Position numbers and translations under genes: made by a program | The notes under the pieces: model-generated | Seen by the model: only the letters and a program-made list of their open reading frames with translations | What the model was told of the DNA's origin: nothing | Database searches by the model: none | Source of the DNA: Sphingomonadales bacterium | GTDB lineage: Bacteria; Pseudomonadota; Alphaproteobacteria; Sphingomonadales; Sphingomonadaceae | Reading direction: 5' to 3' | Assembly: GCA_027489295.1 (NCBI GenBank) | Contig: JAIYAA010000229.1 | Coordinates: 1 to 16,469 of the forward strand | Length of the DNA stretch: 16,469 bases | Part shown: one piece after another, positions 8,330-15,110 of the stretch | Layout: each line of letters starts with the position of its first letter | Numbering within the stretch: position 1 is the stretch's first letter

Positions 8330-8415
8330 CGCAAAAATCCTTCGCGTCCGCTCCTGCTACACCGCACTTGTCGCGCTGTCCATCTTTGCCCCGAACAAGC
8401 AACAGGATGGTAATC
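8330..8415. promoter_or_regulatory. Divergent LysR-2 / reductase promoter region
   Basis: An 86-bp intergenic region expected to hold the LysR-2 operator and both promoters. Ribosome sites are visible at each end: AAGGA for LysR-2 and AGGA (8404-8407) for the reductase. No clear sigma-70 boxes or T-N11-A palindrome could be picked out by eye. Confidence 0.35.
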
Positions 8416-9450
8416 ATGGAATATCGGCAATTGGGGCGATCGGGTCTGCGCGTGCCCGCGCTCAGCTTCGGCGCAGGCACGTTCGGCGGCCAGGGGCCGC
8501 TGTTCAGCGCATGGGGGCAGAGCGATGCGACCGAGGCACGCCGGCTGATCGACATCTGCCTCGATGCCGGGGTGACGCTGTTCGATACCGCCGACGTCTA
8601 TTCGGGCGGCGCCTCGGAGGAAATCCTGGGTCAGGCGATCCGCGGCCGCCGCGACGCGGTGCTCGTCTCGACCAAGACGGGCCTGCCGTTGGGCGACGGC
8701 CCGCAGGACTGGGGCGCCTCGCGCGCGCGGCTCATCCGCGCCGTCGAGGATGCGCTGCGCCGGCTGGGCACCGACCATATCGACCTGCTCCAGCTCCACG
8801 CCTTCGATGCCTCGACGCCTACCGAAGAGGTGATGGGCACCCTCGACCTGCTGATCGCGGCGGGCAAGGTCCGCTATGCCGGCGTGTCCAACTATCCCGG
8901 CTGGCAGGTGATGAAGGCGCAGGCGGTGGCGGAGCGCCATGGCTGGCCGCGGCTCGTCGCCCACCAGGTCTATTACTCGCTGATCGGCCGCGCCTACGAG
9001 GCGGACCTGATGCCGCTCGCCGCCGACCAGGGCGTGGGCGCGCTGGTATGGAGCCCGCTCGGCTGGGGCCGGCTGACCGGGAAGATCGGCCGCGATCGCC
9101 CGATCCCCGAAGGCAGCCGCCTGCATGCGACCGAGCAGTTCGCGCCGCCGGTCGAGGTCGAGCATCTCTACCGCGTCGTCGATGCCCTGGAAGCGGTTGC
9201 CGAAGAGACCGGCAAGACCGTACCCCAGGTCGCGATCAACTGGCTGCTGCAGCGCCCCACCGTCTCCTCGGTGATCATCGGCGCGCGCAACGAGGCGCAG
9301 CTTCGCCAGAATCTCGGCGCCGTCGGCTGGGTGCTCAGCGCGGAGCAGATCGCCACGCTCGATCGCGCCAGCGAGATCCTGCCGCCCTATCCGCACACCC
9401 CCTATCGCCAGCAGGAAGGCTTTGCCCGCCTGGCCCCGAGGCTCGCATGA
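8416..9450 (+). CDS. Aldo/keto reductase
   Basis: A cytoplasmic NADPH-dependent carbonyl reductase of the AKR superfamily, 344 residues. The catalytic tetrad is complete: Asp57 and Tyr62 in DTADVYSGG, Lys87 in STKTG, and His128 in LLQLHAF. The start of the barrel (MEYRQLGRSGLRVPALSFG) is typical, and the C-terminal coenzyme-binding segment includes SSVIIGARNEAQL. ATG 8416 is chosen over in-frame ATG 8407 because AGGA lies 8 nt upstream and family proteins begin there. The stop overlaps the next start (ATGA), so it is translationally coupled to the MFS pump. With LysR-2 divergent, the unit looks like a detoxification or tolerance operon: reduce a reactive carbonyl and export the product. That role is inference. 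Confidence 0.92.
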   Translation: MEYRQLGRSGLRVPALSFGAGTFGGQGPLFSAWGQSDATEARRLIDICLDAGVTLFDTADVYSGGASEEILGQAIRGRRDAVLVSTKTGLPLGDGPQDWGASRARLIRAVEDALRRLGTDHIDLLQLHAFDASTPTEEVMGTLDLLIAAGKVRYAGVSNYPGWQVMKAQAVAERHGWPRLVAHQVYYSLIGRAYEADLMPLAADQGVGALVWSPLGWGRLTGKIGRDRPIPEGSRLHATEQFAPPVEVEHLYRVVDALEAVAEETGKTVPQVAINWLLQRPTVSSVIIGARNEAQLRQNLGAVGWVLSAEQIATLDRASEILPPYPHTPYRQQEGFARLAPRLA

Positions 9451-10631
9451 CCGAGGCGCAGCGGAAGAACCAGCTCGGCCTGCTGGCGCTCGCGGTGGGC
9501 GCCTTCGGCATCGGAGTCACCGAATTCGCGCCGATGGGGCTGTTGCCCGTCATCGCCCGCGATCTGCAAGTCTCCATCCCCGCGGCGGGGCTGCTGATCA
9601 GCGCCTATGCGCTGGGCGTCATGATCGGCGCGCCGCTGATGACGTTGACCACCGGCCGGGTGCCAAGGCGGACGCTGCTGATCGGGCTGGCGGGCATCTT
9701 CACCGCCGGCAACCTGCTTGCGGCGGTGTCCGACAGCTATGCGATGCTGCTCGTCGCGCGGGTGCTCACCTCGTTCAACCACGGTGCCTTTTTCGGCGTG
9801 GGCTCGGTCGTCGCGGCGGGGCTGGTGGCCCCCGAGCGTCGGGCCAGTGCGGTCGCCTCGATGTTCATGGGGCTGACCATCGCCAATGTTGTGGGCGTGC
9901 CGCTCGCCACCTGGGCCGGCGAGCATCTTGGATGGCGCGCATCCTTCTGGGGCATTGCCGGCCTCGGCGTGCTGACGATGGCCGCCCTGCGCCTGACCCT
10001 GCCTGCGCTCGCTGCACCCGAGAGCGGCAACGTGTTCGCAGAGCTCCGGGTGCTCACCCGCAAGCAGGTGCTGGGTGCGCTGGCGCTGACCGTGGTCGGA
10101 TCGAGCGCGATGTTCACCGTGTTCACCTACATTACGCCGATCCTGCGCGAGGCGACGCACGCATCGCTGGGCTTCATCACCGCGATGTTGATGCTCTATG
10201 GCCTGGGGCTGACGGCGGGCAACTGGCTGGGCGGCCGGTTCGCCGATCGCTCGGTCGACCGCACCCTGCTGATCACGCTGGCAAGTCTGTCCGCCATCCT
10301 GATCGCCTTCGCCCTGCTGATGCCGCAGGCGGGCCCGAGCGCGGTGCTGATTTTCCTCTGGGGTGTCGCAAGCTTTGCGCTGGTACCGCCGTTGCAGGTG
10401 CGGGTGATGACCGCCGCAGCGGACGCGCCCAACCTCGCCTCCGCGGTCAATATCGGCGCGTTCAACCTGGGCAATGCGTTCGGTGCGGCGCTGGGCGGCG
10501 GCGTGATCGCCGCGGGGCTGGGCTATCCCGCCGTGGCACTGGCCGGAGCCGCGACCTCGCTGATCGGGCTGGTGGCGCTATGGGCCACCAGCGGCGGCAA
10601 GGCGCACGCCCAACCCGCGTGGAACGGCTGA
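9447..10631 (+). CDS. MFS transporter, DHA1/AraJ-like efflux pump
   Basis: An inner-membrane proton-coupled exporter of 394 residues with a pattern of about 12 transmembrane helices. Family marks are TEFAPMGLLP in helix 1, the motif-A loop APLMTLTTGRVPRRTLLIG between helices 2 and 3, and the Gly/Pro-rich helix-5 motif with GLTIANVVGVPLATWAG, which is typical of drug:H+ antiporters. The closest well-known groups are the AraJ/YdhP-type pumps. The ATG overlaps the reductase stop by 4 bases. The gene converges on the anti-sigma gene with 13 bp between stops and no terminator seen. The substrate is unknown; the operon context suggests something related to the reductase substrate. Confidence 0.92.
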   Translation: MTEAQRKNQLGLLALAVGAFGIGVTEFAPMGLLPVIARDLQVSIPAAGLLISAYALGVMIGAPLMTLTTGRVPRRTLLIGLAGIFTAGNLLAAVSDSYAMLLVARVLTSFNHGAFFGVGSVVAAGLVAPERRASAVASMFMGLTIANVVGVPLATWAGEHLGWRASFWGIAGLGVLTMAALRLTLPALAAPESGNVFAELRVLTRKQVLGALALTVVGSSAMFTVFTYITPILREATHASLGFITAMLMLYGLGLTAGNWLGGRFADRSVDRTLLITLASLSAILIAFALLMPQAGPSAVLIFLWGVASFALVPPLQVRVMTAAADAPNLASAVNIGAFNLGNAFGAALGGGVIAAGLGYPAVALAGAATSLIGLVALWATSGGKAHAQPAWNG

Positions 10632-10644
10632 ACGCCCGCTCGCG

Positions 10645-11331
10645 CTATTTCCATCCGGCAGCGCGGGCCCTTGTCTCGGCCGCGGCATCGAGCGGATCAC
10701 CCGCCATCAGTTCCTGTGCCGCGGCCATCAGCGCGGGATCCGCCGAGCCCGCCTGCGCATAGCTGCTCGACGATGCGTGGCTGCCGCCCATCATCTGCCG
10801 CAGCGCCCAGCCATTCGGCTCGCGACACGCAATGCCATCGGCGGGCTGCGACCGGAACACGCGGCAATAGCGGCCCTGGCGATCGCGGAAGCTCACGACC
10901 ATCTGCACCGTGCCGCCATTGGCGGCAAGGTGCTGGTCGAGCGCCCCGGCCAAGGGGCCGGCGGCATAGAGCTGCCCGCCGCGCGTCTGCACCACGCCCT
11001 GCTCCGGCAGGCCCTTGCCCACGAAGAGGCCGAGCACCAGCGCCGCCGCGACCGCCCCGCTCCACGGCGCCCATGCCGGGATCCGAACGGGACGGCGCCG
11101 CGTCGGCAGGTCGACGACGCTCGCCCGGATCAGGGCCGCGAGCGGATCGGGCACCGGCTCCTCCGCCACGGCGGCGAAATGGCCGTCGAGCCTGGCCCGC
11201 AATGCGCGATGGCGCGCGACCTCCTCGCCGAGCGCCGGATCGGCCGCGATTGCCCGTTCGACGCGCTTCGCCTCGATGGGGCCCAGCTCGCCATCGGCAT
11301 AGGCCATCAGCAATTCGGGATCGATGCTCAC
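10645..11331 (-). CDS. Membrane-bound anti-sigma factor
   Basis: 228 residues from a GTG start at 11331. The N-terminal cytoplasmic part (1-80) opens with LLMAYADGELGPIEAKRVER, the helical start shared by many alphaproteobacterial anti-sigma factors; no zinc-binding HxxxCxxC is present. One transmembrane helix covers about 86-106 (WAPWSGAVAAALVLGLFVG). The periplasmic domain (~107-228) carries Cys156 and Cys169 in YCRVF and IACRE, a pair that could form a disulfide, and then a Ser-rich stretch. The start overlaps the sigma stop (GTGA), so the two are translationally coupled. Expected role: hold the sigma factor at the inner membrane until an envelope signal releases it. Confidence 0.85.
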   Translation of the reverse strand: MSIDPELLMAYADGELGPIEAKRVERAIAADPALGEEVARHRALRARLDGHFAAVAEEPVPDPLAALIRASVVDLPTRRRPVRIPAWAPWSGAVAAALVLGLFVGKGLPEQGVVQTRGGQLYAAGPLAGALDQHLAANGGTVQMVVSFRDRQGRYCRVFRSQPADGIACREPNGWALRQMMGGSHASSSSYAQAGSADPALMAAAQELMAGDPLDAAAETRARAAGWK

Positions 11332-11819
11332 AAGGGTTCTCCCAACCGCGCCATCAACGCCTGCCGTCCGCGCACCAGTCGCGAGGTGAGGGTGCCCATC
11401 GGCACGTCGAGCACCGCCGCTGCTTCCTTGTAGGCCAGCCCCTCGACCAGCACGAGCGCTACCGCCTCGCGCTGCTCATCGGGGAGCGCATGCAGCGCCG
11501 CATCGACCTCGCCGAGCGCAATCCGCGCCTCGGCACCGCCGTCCACGCCGATATCGGCCCCGGCATCGGCATCGACGAACGTTTGCCCGGCGCGCTGCCG
11601 GTGACGGGCCATGTCGATCCAGCTGTTGCGCATGATCCGATACATCCAGCTATCCAATCGCGTGCCCGGCTGCCAGGACGCCTTGCCCTGCAACGCCTTT
11701 TCCACTGCCATCTGGCACAGATCGTCGGCATCGGCGGGGTTTCGAGCGAGCGCACGCGCGAACCGCCGCAAACGCGGCAGTAACGCGAGCAGATCGTCCT
11801 CGAAAGCCGCCAACCGCAC
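11328..11819 (-). CDS. ECF RNA polymerase sigma factor
   Basis: 163 residues from GTG 11819. Region 2 (about 8-75) contains LLPRLRRFARALARNPADAD and ends MYRIMRNSWIDMARHR. Region 4 (about 108-157) contains LPDEQREAVALVLVEGLAYK and the recognition helix VPMGTLTSRLVRGR. Longer in-frame starts exist at ATG 11855 and GTG 11867. GTG 11819 is preferred because the upstream stretch carries a promoter-like inverted repeat (11832-11867), AAGGG lies just before 11819, and relatives typically begin right before the FEDDLLALLPRL segment. The SD-to-GTG gap is short (3-4 nt), so the start is not certain. Stop overlaps the anti-sigma start. Confidence 0.9.
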   Translation of the reverse strand: MRLAAFEDDLLALLPRLRRFARALARNPADADDLCQMAVEKALQGKASWQPGTRLDSWMYRIMRNSWIDMARHRQRAGQTFVDADAGADIGVDGGAEARIALGEVDAALHALPDEQREAVALVLVEGLAYKEAAAVLDVPMGTLTSRLVRGRQALMARLGEPL

Positions 11820-11831
11820 AGTCCCTTGTTC

Positions 11832-11867
11832 GTGGATGAAACGCCTGGCTTGCATCGTTTCATCCAC
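11832..11867. promoter_or_regulatory. Symmetric bidirectional ECF-type promoter
   Basis: A perfect inverted repeat: GTGGATGAAACG (11832-11843), 12-nt spacer, CGTTTCATCCAC (11856-11867). Read rightward it gives GGATGAAAC (11834-11842), 13 nt, CGTT (11856-11859). Read leftward it gives exactly the same pair. The GGAT-to-CGTT distance of 22 bp fits a -35/-10 pair of ECF promoters. Predicted transcripts would start near 11867 (rightward, 34 nt before the protease ATG) and near 11833 (leftward, about 14 nt before sigma GTG 11819). The same motif with the same spacing occurs at 13185-13210. Confidence 0.65.
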
Positions 11868-11900
11868 AGCTTCGAAATTTTGTGCAAGGATAATGGGACG

Positions 11901-13136
11901 ATGCGACGGTTATGGCACTCGATCGGGCTCGTTCCGCTCTTCGCGGCCACGCCAGCGCTTGCCCAGCTGATACCGTCCGTTCCGAACCTGCCCACGTCGC
12001 TGGCTCCCGGTCAACTGCTCGGCCGTGTCGACGACGCGTTGGAGAATGGCGCCGGTCGCGTTGCGCAGCGGCTGGAGGCGATACGGCGCGACGCAGCGGC
12101 CAGGCTGGTACGCGCCTACCCCGATCGCATCGTGCTGGATCCGGATGGTAATCCCGCCCGCGCAGGGGAGGTCGTGGTCGACGATCCGGACGCGGCACTG
12201 CTCGCGGCGATGCACGCCAAGGGCTATGCCGTGCTCGCTCGGGAAGACGTGCTCGGCGTCCGCTATACCCGCCTCGCCGTGCCGCGGGGCCGCACGCTTG
12301 GCCAGGCGATCCGCGAACTGCGGAAGCTGGGGGCCGGCAACGTCACTGCGGACCAGCTCCATGCAACGAGCGGCAACGTGCCGGCCAGTCCCGCGCCCGC
12401 CGCAACGGGAAGCGGCACGGTGGTAGGCGTCATCGATGGCGCTGTTCCGGGCGCGACGCTCCGCGCAGGCTTCGCCAGCGGTGCGCCGCGCGACAGCGAC
12501 CATGCCACCGCCGTCGCCTCGCTAATCAGCGGCGCGGGCATCGTGCGTGGCGGTCTGCCCGGCGCGCGGATCGCCTCGGCCGATGTCTATGGGACGGATC
12601 CGGCCGGTGGAAACGCCACTGCGATCGCCCGCGCGATCGGCTGGATGGTGGACAACCGGGTGAGCGTGGTGACGATTAGCCTGACGGGGCCTGCCAATCC
12701 GGTGCTGGGCAAGGTGATCTCGGCCGCGCAGGCGCGCGGCACCGCGATCGTCGCCGCGGTGGGCAACAACGGGCCGGCGGCGCCGCCCGCCTATCCGGCA
12801 TCCTATCCGGGCGTCGTCGCCGTCACCGGGGTGGATGCGCGGGGCCGGGTGCTGATCGAGGCCGGGCGGGCAGGCCATCTCGACTATGCCGCGCCCGGTG
12901 CCGACATGCTGGCGATGGCGGCCGGCGGGCGGACGATGCGGGTACGCGGCACCTCCTTTGCAGCGCCGCTGGTCGCGGCCACGCTCGCGCGCTTCTATCC
13001 GGCGGCAAGCGCAGGCCAGCTCCAGGCGGCGATTGCGAAGGTGGACGCTGTCGCGCGCGACGCCGGCGCGCGCGGCCCGGACCCGATATTCGGTCGCGGA
13101 ATCGTCTGCGAGGCGTGCCGCACGCCTGCCCGATAG
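11901..13136 (+). CDS. Secreted S8 (subtilisin-family) serine protease
   Basis: 411 residues from ATG 11901, with AAGGA 10 nt upstream. Signal peptide: residues 1-22 (MRRLWHSIGL... ending ALAQ). Residues ~23-170 are an N-terminal region, possibly a propeptide. The catalytic domain has Asp179 in GVIDGAVPG, His201 in DSDHATAVASLISG, the oxyanion Asn289 in AAVGNNGP and Ser352 in RGTSFAAPLVA, so the triad is complete; the His motif is HAT rather than the common HGT. The last residues hold a CxxC (Cys403-Cys406). It is divergent from the sigma/anti-sigma pair and shares a symmetric promoter with it. A role in cutting the anti-sigma periplasmic domain, or in processing the exported protein at 13246, is a reasonable guess but not shown. 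Confidence 0.9.
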   Translation: MRRLWHSIGLVPLFAATPALAQLIPSVPNLPTSLAPGQLLGRVDDALENGAGRVAQRLEAIRRDAAARLVRAYPDRIVLDPDGNPARAGEVVVDDPDAALLAAMHAKGYAVLAREDVLGVRYTRLAVPRGRTLGQAIRELRKLGAGNVTADQLHATSGNVPASPAPAATGSGTVVGVIDGAVPGATLRAGFASGAPRDSDHATAVASLISGAGIVRGGLPGARIASADVYGTDPAGGNATAIARAIGWMVDNRVSVVTISLTGPANPVLGKVISAAQARGTAIVAAVGNNGPAAPPAYPASYPGVVAVTGVDARGRVLIEAGRAGHLDYAAPGADMLAMAAGGRTMRVRGTSFAAPLVAATLARFYPAASAGQLQAAIAKVDAVARDAGARGPDPIFGRGIVCEACRTPAR

Positions 13137-13181
13137 GCCGATCCTGCAGGGGAAATCCGCTGCGAAAAAATCTTCTGCACC

Positions 13182-13210
13182 GTGGGATTAAACCAAAGAC
13201 GGGCCCCGTT
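13182..13210 (+). promoter_or_regulatory. ECF-type promoter of the exported-protein gene
   Basis: GGATTAAAC (13185-13193), 13 nt, CGTT (13207-13210). Box spacing is identical to the motif in the sigma/protease intergenic region, and both are preceded by GTG. Predicted transcription start is near 13217, about 29 nt before ATG 13246. Confidence 0.6.
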
Positions 13211-13245
13211 CTCCCCATGTCAGTAGCCTTTATGGGAGAATGGAC

Positions 13246-14127
13246 ATGATCAAGATCCTTGGTGCCAGCGCACTGCTCGCGATCGCCGTCGCAACCCCCG
13301 CCTCGGCGCAGATCCTCGGCGGCAGCGGGGGGCTCGGTGGGAACCTGGGCAGCACCCTCGGCGGCCTTGGCGGCCAGATGGGCGGTCCCGGCATGCTCGG
13401 CAGCACCATCGACCGCTCCCCGCGCGACTTGCCGATCGCCGGCGACGCCACCGGCAGCCTGCGCGGCTCGACCCGGAGCGAGCGCAGCGTCGACACCCGC
13501 AAGGGGCACGTCAAGGCGTCCAACGAGAGCAGCCTGGACTCGGCGGTCGCGAACAGTGCCCGCGTCGGCGATCGCGCGCTCGGCGGCAGCGCGTCGGGAA
13601 GCGCCAGCGGCAGCGGCAGCGCCGATGCGCAGCTGATCGGCACCGATGCGGTGCGCGGCGCGGCGAGCAAGGCGGTGAACGGCACTCGCAGCACCGCCGG
13701 CGCGGCGGCGACGGGCGTGCGCGAGACGGCGGGCGGTCCGGTCGGCCGGGCGCGGACGGGTACGGAAACGACGCTCAGCCGCGTCCGCAATGCGGCGCCC
13801 AACCCGAGCGACGCGGCCGCCGGGGCGGCGCATGCCGCCAACGGTGCCATCGCGGTGGGCACGGGCACCTTGGCGCTTGCCGGCTCCGCGGCGGCGCGCG
13901 GCACCGGTGCCTTCCCGGTCTCGGCCGGAATGACCGTCACGGATGCAAAGGGCCGGCTGATCGGGACGGTACAGTCGGTGCGAAGCTCCGGCACCGGTGC
14001 GGTTCAGCAGGTGCTCGTCCGCGTCAAGGACAAGACCGCCACCCTGCCGGCGGCCAACTTCACGGGTTCGGGCGAGGCACTGGTGTCCGCCATGGGCCGC
14101 GGCGAGGTGCGCAAGTCCGCGGACTGA
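13246..14127 (+). CDS. Exported Gly/Ser/Ala-rich protein of unknown function
   Basis: 293 residues from ATG 13246; GGGAG lies 7 nt upstream, which favours it over ATG 13240 (1 nt away). Signal peptide: residues 1-21, ending ATPASA-Q. The next part is rich in Gly (LGGLGGQMGGPGMLG) and then in Ser, Ala and Gly, with SGSASGSGSADAQ and several charged Arg/Asp/Lys patches. It looks flexible and surface-exposed. The last ~70 residues, from AGMTVTDAKGRLIGTVQSV to LPAANF, form a short beta-rich block resembling a PRC-barrel repeat. The function is not recognised. The promoter motif links it to the adjacent sigma factor, so it may be an envelope component, a stress-response effector or a protease substrate. 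A strong terminator follows, so it is transcribed alone. Confidence 0.82.
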   Translation: MIKILGASALLAIAVATPASAQILGGSGGLGGNLGSTLGGLGGQMGGPGMLGSTIDRSPRDLPIAGDATGSLRGSTRSERSVDTRKGHVKASNESSLDSAVANSARVGDRALGGSASGSASGSGSADAQLIGTDAVRGAASKAVNGTRSTAGAAATGVRETAGGPVGRARTGTETTLSRVRNAAPNPSDAAAGAAHAANGAIAVGTGTLALAGSAAARGTGAFPVSAGMTVTDAKGRLIGTVQSVRSSGTGAVQQVLVRVKDKTATLPAANFTGSGEALVSAMGRGEVRKSAD

Positions 14128-14153
14128 TCCGCTCGCTGACGGAGAACGACCGG

Positions 14154-14187
14154 GCGGCGCAGCGAAACCCTCGCTGCGCCGCTTTCT
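14154..14187 (+). terminator. Intrinsic terminator after the exported-protein gene
   Basis: A perfect 12-bp stem, GCGGCGCAGCGA (14154-14165) with TCGCTGCGCCGC (14171-14182), a 5-nt loop and then TTTCT. It starts 26 nt after the stop codon. The T tract is short but the stem is very stable. Confidence 0.75.
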
Positions 14188-14601
14188 GCCACCGCGGTCC
14201 GGATCACCGGCAGCACTCGTCCGGTGCCCTTCGCCCATCCTGCGGACCGACGGAGCGCTCGGACGGGTGCGATCAGGCGGCGATAGGGTGGAACCGGGCG
14301 TTTCGCAGATCTTCTTGCCGTCTCAGCGCGCCTTCGTGACGCATTTCCCATAAAGGGTCATCACGCGAACCGTCAGGAAATAGCGGCTTCGCATGGGTCG
14401 CGAGGATGTGAGCACATATTGGCGCGAGCTTCACCTCTTATGGGCGAAGCGACATGGACGGTACTGAATGTCTGCGGAGGGGTGTGATCGGACCCGACAA
14501 GACACTGTTTTGGCCTCAAAGAAAACCGGCGGAATTCCGCCATTTCCCTGCTTCCAAACTCACTTGCATGTACGTGAAGACCCAACAACGACCTGTTAAA
14601 C

Positions 14602-14619
14602 ACCCATCAAACCCATCAA
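14602..14619 (+). repeat. 9-bp tandem duplication
   Basis: ACCCATCAA occurs twice in a row with no spacer, in non-coding DNA. No function is apparent. Confidence 0.6.
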
Positions 14620-14873
14620 CGCTCTTGTCGCGTCTAGGCATGCCCGGCCCAGGCTGGGGAACCTCTTCATTACGTTGGCACTGTAATGCAGGAATAAGGC
14701 TTACGATCGGGGAGGGCGCTGCATCAAATATGATTTCTGAGGCAGCGAGCGCGCTGAGCGGGGAGACCGTTGAAGATGCTTCGGGATGAGGGGGAGCCAG
14801 CATGGGTCATAAAAGTCGTCTATCTCGCGCGATGCGCTCTGGTGGCAATGCTTTAGGAGGGTAACGCGAGCTC

Positions 14874-14911
14874 GGCTAATGTGAACTTCGTTGGCTAACG
14901 TGAAGCTCCGT
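14874..14911 (+). repeat. Imperfect 19-bp tandem repeat, two units
   Basis: Units start at 14874 and 14893. The first 12 bases of each agree at 11 positions (GGCTAAYGTGAA), and the rest is looser. A third partial GTGA follows. It could be a small operator-like direct repeat or a chance duplication. Confidence 0.45.
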
Positions 14912-14954
14912 GAGCAGTCCGCTTTAGCTAGGACGACACAGCATCATTGGCTTC

Positions 14955-14983
14955 AAAAAAGTGGCGCTCCACCGCGGAGCGCC
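14955..14983 (-). terminator. Canonical intrinsic terminator, minus strand
   Basis: On the minus strand, an 8-bp perfect stem GGCGCTCC / GGAGCGCC with a 5-nt loop is followed after 2 nt by six T residues (the A-run at 14955-14960). It would end a transcript coming from the right, 127 nt after the stop of the candidate gene at 15111-15659. This supports minus-strand transcription in this otherwise obscure region. Confidence 0.75.
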
Positions 14984-15110
14984 TGCATAGGTTGGGTCGT
15001 GTCAACGAGGTATCACCGGCTCATCCGTATGCAAGAGCCTTGATCAGCTCGTCCGAACTAGGCTCTCGAGGCTGGAATAAGGGCTTTCAGATGCATGTCA
15101 GTCATCCTGC

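Larger units (their letters stand above)
14188..14954. other. Gene-poor, A+T-richer stretch
   Basis: About 770 bases in which no reading frame on either strand looks like a real protein. It contains the palindrome GGCGGAATTCCGCC (14528-14541), a 9-bp tandem pair (14602-14619) and a 19-bp imperfect tandem repeat (14874-14911). AGGAGG at 14856-14861 has no start codon at a useful distance. Composition shifts towards A+T from about 14.35 kb to the window end. Confidence 0.5.

Noticed and set aside
8130..9446. An upstream extension that would fuse extra sequence to the MFS pump
   Set aside because: The pump begins at ATG 9447 with normal family N-terminus and ATGA coupling; the extension is the out-of-frame reading of the reductase gene and LysR-2.
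14528..14541. Perfect 14-bp palindrome containing GAATTC
   Set aside because: Too short and isolated to assign as an operator or attachment site; no gene or promoter is next to it.
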